A model generated the notes under the pieces. That model worked only from the letters and a program-made list of their open reading frames with translations, ran no database searches and had not been told where the DNA came from. From an uncultured Clostridia bacterium (GTDB taxonomy: Bacteria > Bacillota > Clostridia > Oscillospirales > CAG-272), in the NCBI GenBank assembly GCA_944391805.1, contig CALXUY010000032.1, positions 1 to 57,859 on the forward strand: a stretch of DNA of 57,859 bases, in the 5' to 3' direction. Position 1 is the first letter of the stretch. Every line of letters begins with the position of its first letter. Shown piece after piece: positions 7,881 through 16,229 of this stretch. Made by a program: the position numbers and the translations under genes.

Positions 7881-10472
7881 TTACTGCAATCTCTTTTTCA
7901 GGTCAAACAGGAACGACATGCACTCAAACGGCGATAGGGTGTTGAGATCCACGGCCTTCAGTTCGTTGATGACCTGCTCGTTGATGCAGTCGTCCACGGT
8001 AATCAGGCCGTCGTCCTCCGGGGGGGCGTCCTGCTTCTGCGCGGCCGAGACCGCGCGGGCGGTGGACTCCACCGAGGCCAGCACCTCACGGGCGCGCCGG
8101 ATGACCTCGTTCGGCAGCCCCGCCAGCTTGGCCACCTCAATGCCATAGCTGTCGTCGGTGGAGCCGCGCACAATCTTGCGCAGAAAGGTGATGCTGTCCC
8201 CCCGCTTTTTCGCGGCGATGTTGTAGTTGACGATGCCCTCAAACTCCTGTTCCATCGAGGTCAGCTCATGGTAGTGCGTGGCAAACAGGGTCTTGGCGCC
8301 GATCTTGCGGCTGTTGGTGTACTCCACAATCGCGCGGGCGATGCTCATGCCGTCAAAGGTCGAGGTGCCGCGGCCGACCTCGTCGTAGATGATCAGACTG
8401 CGCCTCGTGGCGTTTTTGAGGATGTAGGAGACTTCGTTCATCTCAAGCATGAAGGTGGACTGCCCCGAAGCGAGATCGTCGGAGGCTCCCACCCGGGTAA
8501 AGAGCTTGTCCACCACGCCGATGCGCGCCTCGGTTGCCGGGACAAAGGAGCCGATCTGCGCCATGAGGGTGATCAGCGCCACCTGCCGCATATAGGTCGA
8601 TTTGCCCGCCATATTGGGGCCGGTGATCAGCATGAGGCGGTTACGGGAGGTGTCCAGCTCGGCGTCGTTCGGCACAAAGTAGGTGTCCTTCACGAACTGC
8701 TCCACCACCGGGTGGCGGCCGTCCTTGATGTGAATCACGTCGCTCTGGTCAACCTCCGGGCGGACAAACTTGTTTTTGGAGGCCACGGTGGCAAGCGATT
8801 GGTAGACGTCCAGCTCGGCCAGCATGGCCGCGGTTTTCTGGATGCGCGCGCTCTGCTCGGACACATAGGTGCGCACTCCCTGGAACAGCTCGTATTCCAG
8901 CGCGCAGATCTTGTCCGAAGCGCCGAGAATCGTGGACTCCATGTCCTTGAGCTCCTGGGTGATGTAGCGTTCACAGTTTGCCAGAGTCTGCTTGCGGATG
9001 TAGCGGTCGGGCACCTGCGAAAGATAGGATTTTGTCACCTCAATGTAGTAGCCGAACACCTTGTTGTAGCTGATGCGCAGCGATTTGATGCCGGTCTGCT
9101 CCCGCTCCTCGTTCTCCATCCGCTCAATCCAGCCCTTGCCGTCGGTCATCACCGAGCGCAGGCGGTCGACGTCCTCGTTGTAGCCCGCAGCGATGATGCC
9201 GCCCTCCCGCAGCGAAAACGGGGGATCCTCGCAGATCGACTTCTGCACGAGGTCGCACACGTCGCTCAGCAGATCGAGCCGCTCGCAGATCTCCCGGAGG
9301 CGGTCGCTTGTGCAGGAGAGCAGCAGCTCGCGCAGCTCGGGCAGCACCGAGACCGTGGACCACACCGCGCGCAGATCCTTGGCGTTGGCGCTGCCGTATA
9401 CAATCCGGGTGATCAGCCGTTCGAGGTCGAGCACGTGCGAGAGCAACTCGCCCAGCTCCTCCCGGAGCATAAAGCTGCCGCACAGCTCCTCCACCGCGTT
9501 CTGCCTCCCGGCAATGGCGCCGGTGGAGAGCAGCGGATGCTCCACCCATTTGCGCAGCATCCGCGCGCCGGGGGCCGTGCGGGTTTTGTCGAGCACCCAG
9601 AGCAGCGAGCCCTTTTTCTCCTTGGTGCGCATCGATTCGGTCAGCTCGAGGTTGCGCCGGGTGTTCACGTCCATCTCCAGATACTGCCCGTCCGAGTAGA
9701 CGTTCAGCTCCTTGATGTAGGAGACGTCCCGCTTTTCGGTATCCCGGATGTAGTCCAGCATGGCGCCGACCGCGCAGACCAGCTCGGTATCCTCATATAC
9801 CTCGGGGCGCAGGCTCTCCCCGAACTGCTGCCGCACCAGCTCGCCGGCGGTGTCGGCGGCAAAGCGGATGCTCTGCGCGTCGGTGAGCATAATTTCGGGA
9901 TGGGAGGAAAGATATTCCCCCACCTCCCCCATGTGCGTGCGGCTGAGATTGCAGAGCAGCTCGCGCGGCGCATAGGTGCCGATCTCGTTTTTGATGCGGG
10001 CCTCGGCGCTGGCGCCCGAAAAGGAGGTTGCGTAGACCTGCGCGGTGGAGATGTCGGCAAAGCAGATGCCGCTCGAGAACTCCCCGATGCAGAGTGTGCA
10101 GAGGTAATTGTTCTTCTGCTCCGAGAGCAGGTTGGTCTCAATCAGCGTGCCGGGGGTCACCACACGGATGACCTCCCGCCGCACCAGCCCCTTTGCCAGC
10201 GCCGGATCCTCGACCTGCTCGCAGATGGCCACCTTGTAGCCCTTTTCGATCAGCTTGCCGATATAAACCTCACAGGCGTGAAAGGGAACGCCGCACATCG
10301 GGGCACGCTCGGCCTCGCCGCAGTCCCGCCCGGTCAGGGTCAGCTCCAGCTCCCGGGAGGCGACGATGGCGTCGTCAAAAAACATCTCGTAGAAGTCCCC
10401 GAGACGGTAGAACAGGAGGTAATCCTTGTATTGGTTTTTGATCTCAAAGTATTGCTCCATCATGGGAGTCAT
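7881..10472 (-). CDS. mutS: DNA mismatch repair protein MutS
   Basis: Recognises mispaired and looped bases. The protein is 863 residues, normal for MutS1. The mismatch-probing Phe-x-Glu is in LGDFYEMFFDDA (about 30-40); the connector and lever domains follow; the ATPase domain has Walker A GPNMAGKSTYMRQ and Walker B/signature DEVGRGTSTFDG, then FATHYHEL. The C-terminal helix-turn-helix region is GIEVAKLAGLPNEVIRRAREVL. I start at MTPMMEQYFEIK because AAAGGAG lies 9 bases upstream; the open frame extends 67 codons further, but that stretch is Arg-rich and unlike MutS. It precedes mutL by 27 bases. Confidence 0.96.
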   Translation of the reverse strand: MTPMMEQYFEIKNQYKDYLLFYRLGDFYEMFFDDAIVASRELELTLTGRDCGEAERAPMCGVPFHACEVYIGKLIEKGYKVAICEQVEDPALAKGLVRREVIRVVTPGTLIETNLLSEQKNNYLCTLCIGEFSSGICFADISTAQVYATSFSGASAEARIKNEIGTYAPRELLCNLSRTHMGEVGEYLSSHPEIMLTDAQSIRFAADTAGELVRQQFGESLRPEVYEDTELVCAVGAMLDYIRDTEKRDVSYIKELNVYSDGQYLEMDVNTRRNLELTESMRTKEKKGSLLWVLDKTRTAPGARMLRKWVEHPLLSTGAIAGRQNAVEELCGSFMLREELGELLSHVLDLERLITRIVYGSANAKDLRAVWSTVSVLPELRELLLSCTSDRLREICERLDLLSDVCDLVQKSICEDPPFSLREGGIIAAGYNEDVDRLRSVMTDGKGWIERMENEEREQTGIKSLRISYNKVFGYYIEVTKSYLSQVPDRYIRKQTLANCERYITQELKDMESTILGASDKICALEYELFQGVRTYVSEQSARIQKTAAMLAELDVYQSLATVASKNKFVRPEVDQSDVIHIKDGRHPVVEQFVKDTYFVPNDAELDTSRNRLMLITGPNMAGKSTYMRQVALITLMAQIGSFVPATEARIGVVDKLFTRVGASDDLASGQSTFMLEMNEVSYILKNATRRSLIIYDEVGRGTSTFDGMSIARAIVEYTNSRKIGAKTLFATHYHELTSMEQEFEGIVNYNIAAKKRGDSITFLRKIVRGSTDDSYGIEVAKLAGLPNEVIRRAREVLASVESTARAVSAAQKQDAPPEDDGLITVDDCINEQVINELKAVDLNTLSPFECMSFLFDLKKRLQ

Positions 10473-10884
10473 GGGCGGTGCTCCTTTCCTCGGGCCGGCG
10501 CTCTGCCGGTCGCCGGTCTGTCGTGCGGGGACGGAGAAAGAGCGCGTCCCTTTACGGATATGGATTGTGTGGTGCGGCAGCGCCGCACCCATGTGCGGGA
10601 AACCGCGCCGCAACCGTGCCGGGAAACCGCGTCTGCCCGCTCTGCCACGGTCAGGCCGAGCGGCTCTCCGCACGGAGACTGCGCGGGCGGGCGGCGGTAT
10701 GTACTTACTGACACGGTCGGGCGGTACGCAGCCCCCGGAGTGTGGGAATCACCCGCGGTTCCGGCGCGCATGCCTCGGTTCGCGTTGCGTTGGGGGAGGG
10801 AAAACCCACGGCTCCGGGGTATGGCTATCGTGCGTTATCTTCGGCAAAGGGGCGTTCACGCTTTGGCTGCCGCTGGTATTCTCC
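10473..10884. other. 412-base GC-rich intergenic stretch between ricA and mutS
   Basis: No credible gene is seen. It holds a 7-bp hairpin, GTGCGGC-AGC-GCCGCAC (10572-10588), and otherwise unstructured GC-rich sequence. In Bacillus the corresponding position between the ymcA(ricA) gene and mutS is occupied by cotE; no such gene is present here. Confidence 0.5.
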
Positions 10885-11304
10885 TCAATGGCAGCCGGCG
10901 CAGGTGCTGCAATTGTGCGTGCAGCCAGAGGCGGGCGGCTCGCCGGTGATCTCGGTCATAATTGCCCCGTTGACCTGATTCATCAGGGCGTTGACCTCGG
11001 CCTGCGCGCGGTTGAGCGCGTCAAACGCCGGGTTGTCGGCGATCTCGCGGTAGAGCGTGTCAATGCGGTGCTGAATCTGCTCGATGAAGTGCAGGTCGCG
11101 GTCGGGCTTGGCCACCTCGTTCTGCATCACCTTTTGCTGCACATCGTATTCCATCAGGGCCTTTTGCAGCGTCGGGTCGGCCTCATAGGCTTTTTTGGCT
11201 TCCTCCAGCGCAATCAGCCGGGGGTCGGCCTTGAGTGCCTGCCCGAGCTTGGCTGCCAGATCAAAAATTTCCATAACTTCTGTTTGTTCCTTTCCGTTGT
11301 TCAC
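10885..11304 (-). CDS. ricA: RicA (YmcA)-like member of the YlbF/YmcA family
   Basis: A small helical protein of the YlbF/YmcA (DUF964) family. In Bacillus subtilis RicA, RicF and RicT form an iron-sulfur-binding complex that influences RNase Y-dependent mRNA processing and MiaB-dependent tRNA modification. The core MEIFDLAAKLGQALKADPRL to NALMNQVNGAIMTEITG is followed by a tail with four cysteines, CTHNCSTCAGC, in CxxxCxxCxxC spacing, suitable for cluster binding. It follows miaB directly, the same order as Bacillus ymcB-ymcA. The listed start is a GTG overlapping the miaB stop (GTGA); an ATG ten codons in (11274) has GGAAAGGA upstream, at a rather long 12-13 bases, and is an alternative. 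Confidence 0.75.
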   Translation of the reverse strand: MNNGKEQTEVMEIFDLAAKLGQALKADPRLIALEEAKKAYEADPTLQKALMEYDVQQKVMQNEVAKPDRDLHFIEQIQHRIDTLYREIADNPAFDALNRAQAEVNALMNQVNGAIMTEITGEPPASGCTHNCSTCAGCH

Positions 11305-12938
11305 CGTTTGTGCCCGTAGAGCGCGAAGGCGTCGGCACGGGCGGCCTCAAAGGTGACAAATTGCCCCACATCGGCGGGAGAGCCCTCAAAAAACGCGATT
11401 TTGTTGCCCTCGGTGCGGCCGCTGTACAGCGAGGGGTTGCTCTTGCTCACCCCGTCGCACAGCACGCGCAGAGGGCGCCCCAGCAGGTTGTTGTTGATCT
11501 CCTGCCCGATCTGCTTCTGCAGCGCGAGCAGCCGGTCGAATCGCTCCTGCTGCACCGCGCGGGGAATCTGATGTTCCATCGCGGCGGCCGGCGTTCCCTT
11601 GCGCGGAGAGTAAATGAAGGAGTAGAGCAGATCGAAGCGCACGCGCCGCAGCATGTCGAGCGTGGCCTCAAAATCCGCCTCGGTCTCGCCCGGAAAGCCG
11701 ACGATGATGTCGGAGGAGAGCGTGACGTCCGGCATCCGCTCCCGCATGTATGCCACGGTTTCGAGATACTGCGCGGCGGTGTAGCGCCGGTTCATGCGGC
11801 GCAGAATCTCATCGCTGCCCGACTGCAGCGGCAGGTGAAACTGATGCGCAACATGCGCGGACGAGGCCATCACGTCAATCAGCTCCCGGCTGGCGTCCTT
11901 CGGGTGGCTGGTCATAAAGCGCAGATGGTAATCGCCCGGAATGCGGTCGAGCTCGGCCAGCAGCCCGGGAAAGCCGCAGGAGCCGCCGGCGTCCCTGCCG
12001 TAGGAATTGACGTTCTGCCCCAGCAGTGTGATGTCGCGGTAGCCGGACTGCACCAGACCGCGCACCTCGCCGAGGATCGCCTCCCGGCTGCGGCTGCGTT
12101 CCCGCCCGCGCACATAGGGAACAATACAGTATGAGCAGAAGTTGTTGCAGCCATACATCACCGAAACCCACGCGCGGTAGGAGCTGGAGCGGCACACGGG
12201 GCATCCCTCTGCCATGGGGGGCTGTTCCTCCAGCGGCACAAACAGACGCCTGCCCTGTGTGAGGTGACCGTCGAGCAGCTCCGGGAAGCGCTCGACCGCC
12301 GAGGTGCCGAACACTAGGTCGACATACGGGTACCGGTGCTTCAACTCCTCCAGCCGATGCGCCTGCGAGGTCATGCAGCCGCACACCGCGATGATCATGC
12401 CGGGGCGGCGCGCCTTGAGGTGCTTGTACTGGCCGACGGTGGAAAGCGCCTTTTTTTCGGCGTGCTCCCGGATGGCGCAGGTGTTCACCACAATCAGGTC
12501 GGCCTCGTCCGGCCGGTCGCACAGCGTGTATCCCATTGCCTGCGCCATGCCCGAGAGCTTTTCGCTGTCTGCCTCGTTCTGCTGGCAGCCAAAGGTCAGC
12601 ACAAAAGCCCGGGGCGGCGCGCCGTTTGCCTCCCGGTACCGCGCGCTGCGCACGCGCATCCGCTCCATGCAGGCCTCCCGCTCCCGCGCAGCCGGGGATT
12701 CCGTTGCCGGGGATTCCAAAGACGAGGCCTCCGGAGCCGGGCGCTTTATAGCCGGGCTGCCGGCAGCCGATACTCCAACAGCCGGCGCCCCGACAGCCGG
12801 CGTTCCCGTAGCCGCCCTCCCCATATTCGGCGTTCCCACAAGCGGGCATCCCGCAGCGGCGCTTCCCAAGGGCGCGGAACCGTTCCCGGTTGTTCCGCCG
12901 CCTGTCGCCGGCACGGGCCCGCAGTTGTTTTCTTGCAT
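11301..12938 (-). CDS. miaB: tRNA-2-methylthio-N6-isopentenyladenosine synthase MiaB with long N-terminal extension
   Basis: Radical SAM methylthiotransferase that converts i6A37 to ms2i6A37 in tRNAs reading UNN codons. The N-terminal UPF0004 domain has the cluster cysteines in TFGCQQNEADSEK, NTCAIREHAEKK and AVCGCMTSQ; the radical SAM domain has CNNFCSYCIVPYVRGRERSR; a TRAM domain ends the protein. About 105 residues precede the first domain, a low-complexity run rich in Gly, Ala, Pro and Val with repeated GxPAVGxPA-type units; most MiaB proteins have only a short leader. I use the ATG at 12938; a TTG one codon upstream is nearer the ideal distance from GGGGAGG. The stop overlaps the ricA start. 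Confidence 0.94.
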   Translation of the reverse strand: MQENNCGPVPATGGGTTGNGSAPLGSAAAGCPLVGTPNMGRAATGTPAVGAPAVGVSAAGSPAIKRPAPEASSLESPATESPAAREREACMERMRVRSARYREANGAPPRAFVLTFGCQQNEADSEKLSGMAQAMGYTLCDRPDEADLIVVNTCAIREHAEKKALSTVGQYKHLKARRPGMIIAVCGCMTSQAHRLEELKHRYPYVDLVFGTSAVERFPELLDGHLTQGRRLFVPLEEQPPMAEGCPVCRSSSYRAWVSVMYGCNNFCSYCIVPYVRGRERSRSREAILGEVRGLVQSGYRDITLLGQNVNSYGRDAGGSCGFPGLLAELDRIPGDYHLRFMTSHPKDASRELIDVMASSAHVAHQFHLPLQSGSDEILRRMNRRYTAAQYLETVAYMRERMPDVTLSSDIIVGFPGETEADFEATLDMLRRVRFDLLYSFIYSPRKGTPAAAMEHQIPRAVQQERFDRLLALQKQIGQEINNNLLGRPLRVLCDGVSKSNPSLYSGRTEGNKIAFFEGSPADVGQFVTFEAARADAFALYGHKR

Positions 12939-12941
12939 CAA

Positions 12942-13520
12942 AATTTTATACCTCCCCGGGAGCCGTCCTCCCGGATTCTACAGGTTTCTACTTCTTTTAT
13001 TATACAATAAATCCGGCAAAAAGTCAAGAGCTGTGTGAAGCGATGCGGCAGGTTTTCAGCAAACGGGAGAGCAAAAACAACAGCCCCCGTGGGATCGAAC
13101 ATCCAACGGGGGCTGTTCCGGCGGGCACCTGTCCGGAAAGTGCGGGAAGCATTGGTGCAGGCGGGTAGGCAGCAGAAGCGGCCTGTGGTCAGAATTGGCT
13201 CCGCAGGCGCTGCGGAGAAGCCCGGTCATCTCCCCTCTTTTTGATGGTTCTTGAAATGGAGCGGGGGAGGAACTTCCTGCAAGAAGGTTTCCCCGCATTC
13301 AAGATGCGCCGCCACAGTCCCAGCAGTCCGCGCCTTGTGCATGTGTGCTCAGCATCCAGCGCCCGAAGTAACAGCGCGGACAACAGCGTACCGTACCGCC
13401 GGCTGCCCGGCCGTCTCCCCAACCCTTTTTGAAGGTTCTTGAAGGGGGGGCGGGGGGAACTTCTTGCAAGAAGTTCCCCCCGCATACATGTCTCATGCGC
13501 CCCCGCATACCGCGAGGCGG
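12942..13520. repeat. intergenic region with two copies of a GAACTT/AAGTTC hairpin repeat
   Basis: No gene is supported between miaB and tmk. Two related units occur: one about 13228-13305 with the imperfect hairpin 13261-13296, and one about 13425-13490 with a perfect 34-base palindrome at 13450-13483 (arms GCGGGGGGAACTTCTTG and its complement). Both are introduced by the same TTTTGA-GGTTCTTGAA lead sequence. Related hairpins occur near 24.8 and 44.5 kb, so this is a dispersed family. A further inverted repeat around 13080-13115 (CAGCCCCCGTGGG and CCAACGGGGGCTG) may act as a terminator-like element. Confidence 0.7.
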
Positions 13521-14138
13521 TCAGAGATCGGCCACCAGCGCGCAGATCTCGGCGTGAATTTCCTCCATCGGACGGGCGGCGTTGACCACCACAATGCGCT
13601 CGGCATCGCGCAGAGAGGCGATCACCTGCAAAAATTTCGCCCGCACGGCTTCCAGCCGTTCCTGCGTTTCGTAAATCTCCTGCGTTGCCCGGCCGCGCCG
13701 GATGCGCTCCATGCTTTGCTCGGGCGTGAGATCGAGAAAAATGCAGAGGTCGGGGCGGCGGATCTCCGGGCAGTCCAGGTTCATGCGCCGCACCCATTCC
13801 GGATCGGTTTCGCTGCCTTGATAGGCCAGAGAGGAGTAGTAATAGCGATCGCAGATCACGTCTCTGCCGTCGCGCAGCATTTTTTCAATGCCGACAACCG
13901 GATTGACGTTGTGATGAATGCGGTCAAGCGTGAACAGCGCCGCCATCTCGCAGGCAGAGCGCCGGGAGGCGCCGCAGAGCGCATCCCGCAAAAGCCCTCC
14001 GGTCACCGAGTCGGTTGGCTCGGCCGTGCGCCAGACAGCCTTCCCTTGGCGGCGCAGATGCTGCTCGAGCAGATCAATCTGCGTGGTCTTTCCGGCACCG
14101 TCGATGCCCTCAAATACAATAAACCGTCCTTGCTTCAT
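13521..14138 (-). CDS. tmk: thymidylate kinase
   Basis: Phosphorylates dTMP to dTDP with ATP. The protein is 205 residues, typical. It has the P-loop FEGIDGAGKTTQ (residues 8-19), the DRY-type motif DRYYYSSLAYQG (about 96-107) and a lid region RIRRGRATQEIYE. The start MKQGRFIVFEG follows AAGGAAGG; an upstream in-frame ATG would add 21 residues that lie in the preceding gene. It starts 16 bases after the serine acetyltransferase gene, so the two are probably co-transcribed. Confidence 0.95.
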   Translation of the reverse strand: MKQGRFIVFEGIDGAGKTTQIDLLEQHLRRQGKAVWRTAEPTDSVTGGLLRDALCGASRRSACEMAALFTLDRIHHNVNPVVGIEKMLRDGRDVICDRYYYSSLAYQGSETDPEWVRRMNLDCPEIRRPDLCIFLDLTPEQSMERIRRGRATQEIYETQERLEAVRAKFLQVIASLRDAERIVVVNAARPMEEIHAEICALVADL

Positions 14139-14154
14139 AGCCTTCCTTTTCCAA

Positions 14155-15255
14155 TCATTGATCTTGCGTGTCCGCGCCGAGGAACGACTGCAGTTCGGCA
14201 AGCGTCCAGCGCACGCAGCGGTATCCGCCCGGCTCCTGCGCCGTGACGATTCCGTCGGCTTCCATGCGCTCCAGCAGCCCGGAGGCCATGCCGTCCGCTA
14301 TGCCCAGCCTGCGTTGCAGCATAGTGACAGAAGCCTGACGGGATTGCACGACAACGGCGACCGCCCGGCGGTAGAGCGCGGCGTCCGCATCGCCGGCGTT
14401 GTTCGCGGCGTTGGCAGTACCCGCACCGTCCGTATCCGGTACCGGGGCAGCCTGCGCCGCTTTGGCGGGTTGAGCCGGGAGGGAGGCCTGTGTGGCGGCC
14501 GGGGCGTTGCCGGTCTGTTCGCCCCCGGGAGGGTTATCGCCGGTCTGTTTGTCACCGGAGAGGGCCATCACGCGCTCCTCCAGCTCCCGCAGCTCCCCAC
14601 GCAGCCGGCAGAATTCCTGCGCCACCGGGTCGGGGATGTGAATCTGGTCGAGATCGGCCTGCACCCGCACGCCGTCCCGCCGCACCACCTTGGCGGGAAT
14701 GCCCACCGCCGTGCTGTTTTCGGGTACCTCGCGCAGCACCACTGCGTTGGCGGCAATTTTGCTGTTGGAGCCGATTTTCACCGGGCCCAGCACCTTGGCC
14801 CCCGCGCCGATCATCACATTGTCGCCCAGCGTCGGGTGCCGCTTGCCGACATCCTTGCCGGTTCCGCCCAGCGTAACCCCCTGATAGATCGTGCAGTTGT
14901 CCCCGATCTCGGTGGTTTCTCCGATGACAACCCCCATCCCGTGGTCGATGAACAGCCCCTTGCCGATGGTGGCACCGGGGTGAATTTCAATTCCGGTCAG
15001 GTGGCGGGCCAGTTGGCTGACTGCACGCGCCGAAAAGAAATGCCCGTCCCGATGCATCCGGTTTGCGATGCGGTAGGCCATCATGGCATGAACGCCGGAA
15101 TACAGCAGCAGGATTTCGGTGGTTCCTCTTGCCGCGGGGTCCCTTTGCTTGACTGCCAGCACCGTGTCCGCCACATCCTCCATCCATTTTTGCTTCTCCT
15201 CGCGCTTTCGGCGGATGTATTTTCCGAGCGCACCGGGGTTTCGATTGTTCTTCAT
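14155..15255 (-). CDS. cysE: serine O-acetyltransferase fused to an FtsK-gamma-like winged helix
   Basis: The N-terminal part (about 1-215) is a CysE/EpsC-type serine acetyltransferase, which makes O-acetylserine for cysteine synthesis. The left-handed beta-helix carries the hexapeptide repeats, with the catalytic histidines in DHGMGVVIGETTEIGDN and GGTGKDVGKRHPTLGDNVMIG. After a short helix comes an Ala/Pro/Gly-rich linker (about 235-290). The last ~75 residues (DAALYRRAVAVVVQSRQ to GIVTAQEPGGY) match the FtsK/SpoIIIE gamma domain pattern: LY..AV..V....AS...LQRR..I...A..L...ME..GIV. The recognition-helix residues (usually GYNRAAR) read IADGMASG, so specific KOPS binding is doubtful. ATG 15255 lies 8 bases after AAGGAG. 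Bare CysE proteins are 170-270 residues. Confidence 0.88.
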   Translation of the reverse strand: MKNNRNPGALGKYIRRKREEKQKWMEDVADTVLAVKQRDPAARGTTEILLLYSGVHAMMAYRIANRMHRDGHFFSARAVSQLARHLTGIEIHPGATIGKGLFIDHGMGVVIGETTEIGDNCTIYQGVTLGGTGKDVGKRHPTLGDNVMIGAGAKVLGPVKIGSNSKIAANAVVLREVPENSTAVGIPAKVVRRDGVRVQADLDQIHIPDPVAQEFCRLRGELRELEERVMALSGDKQTGDNPPGGEQTGNAPAATQASLPAQPAKAAQAAPVPDTDGAGTANAANNAGDADAALYRRAVAVVVQSRQASVTMLQRRLGIADGMASGLLERMEADGIVTAQEPGGYRCVRWTLAELQSFLGADTQDQ

Positions 15256-15292
15256 GCCACGCACTCCTTCCGGTCAGATTTCTCTTTAACTT

Positions 15293-15321
15293 ATTATACA
15301 CAAATTCGGCTGTTTTGTAAA
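15293..15321 (-). promoter_or_regulatory. sigma-A promoter of the serine acetyltransferase-tmk operon
   Basis: On the minus strand TTTACA (15321-15316) and TATAAT (15298-15293) are separated by 17 bases, ending about 38 bases before the ATG. The leader is too short for a T-box or riboswitch. Confidence 0.65.
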
Positions 15322-15724
15322 TAGATTTCGGCAAGGAAATTTTCCTTCTGCCTGCAAAATGGGGTTTTGGGGATCGGAGAAATGAGAATCCGCACCCACA
15401 GTGCCTGTGCGGATGTACAAAGCCGGGTATCAGGTTCCGCCGGGAAGCGCATGCGAGACGACCGGCGGTCTGCACAGGTTCATGGGAAAGGGAAGCCCCG
15501 GGATGCAGACGCTCACGCCGATCGTATTGTGGGCGCGGACGTGGACGCCTGCCGGAGCCCGCCCATAGCAATCGGATGAAGGAACAGCCCCGCCTCCAGC
15601 GGAAAGCAGCGCCCCGAACCGCCGAAAACCGGTTCGGAGCGCTGCTTGGGATGCCTGCGCGGGTGGGCAGCCGAAAGCCGTATGAGCGGATTTCCGGCCG
15701 GATCCCGCAACGCTCGGCTCGCGC
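15322..15724. other. intergenic region with an unexplained 17-bp stem-loop
   Basis: No gene is seen. The arms AAGCAGCGCCCCGAACC (15604-15620) and GGTTCGGAGCGCTGCTT (15631-15647) pair at 16 of 17 positions around a 10-base loop. It is downstream of rubredoxin on the minus strand but lacks a U-tract, so it may be a processing or stabilising 3' structure rather than an intrinsic terminator. Confidence 0.55.
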
Positions 15725-15883
15725 TCACTCCTCAGCGAACTGATCCTTACCCACGCCGCACATCGGGCACTCGAAGTCCTCGGGCAGCTCGGAGAAGGGG
15801 GTGCCGGGGGCAATTCCCAGCTCGGCGTCGCCGACCTCCTCATCGTAGACCCAGCCGCATACCTCACAAACGTACTTTTTCAT
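15725..15883 (-). CDS. rubredoxin
   Basis: A 52-residue one-iron electron carrier. Both iron-binding knuckles are present: [13 protein letters not shown] (residues 3-15) and [13 protein letters not shown] (about 37-49), with the conserved [12 protein letters not shown] segment. The start MKKYVCEVC follows AAGGAAGAG; the open frame continues upstream for 42 more codons without family similarity. The flavo-diiron gene upstream on the same strand is a natural electron acceptor, although it has its own fused rubredoxin domain and a MITE-like element separates the two. Confidence 0.95.
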   Translation of the reverse strand: MKKYVCEVCGWVYDEEVGDAELGIAPGTPFSELPEDFECPMCGVGKDQFAEE

Positions 15884-16031
15884 GGTGATTTCTCTTCCTT
15901 TCTGTATAATTGAACCGCCTGCCGGGGAGCGAACGGATTGCGCGTTCAAAGCGCCCGTGCGCTTGCCGGACATGTCCGAACCGGAGGCGGGACTGACCTG
16001 CGTCATCATTTTCGGCAGAATACCTGCCGGT

Positions 16032-16229
16032 TAAGGCAACACCGCGCAATTCTGACTGCGCAAATCTGCAGCAGTTTTTTCGTCAGATAAATCAAATTGA
16101 CGCAGGCAATCGTAAACCTATTGCCAAGGAGATTTGTGCAGTTTGGCGGAAAAGATGCAAAAAGTTGTGCAGTCAAGGGTGAAAGGCTTTCCTGAGGAAA
16201 GCCGCCGTGAATTGTGCGGGGTTGCCTTA
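16032..16229. repeat. MITE-like element with ~20-base terminal inverted repeats
   Basis: The 198-base element is bounded by AAGGCAACACCGCGCAATTC (left) and, read on the other strand, AAGGCAACCCCGCACAATTC (right); 18 of 20 positions match. TA dinucleotides flank both ends, as left by Tc1/mariner-type transposition. It has no coding capacity and contains an inner hairpin (GGCTTTCC-TGA-GGAAAGCC, 16181-16199). The right TIR supplies the TAA stop codon of the flavo-diiron gene. Related but more diverged copies occur at about 19.9, 26.2, 41.8 and 44.2 kb. Confidence 0.75.

Noticed and set aside
5433..7937. Long open frame (834 codons) on the plus strand opposite mutL
   Set aside because: High GC keeps the reverse frame open. 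Its product is rich in Arg, Gly and His without family motifs, while mutL on the other strand is unmistakable.
8268..10949. Long open frame (893 codons) opposite mutS
   Set aside because: Antisense shadow of mutS; no ribosome site and no recognisable domain.
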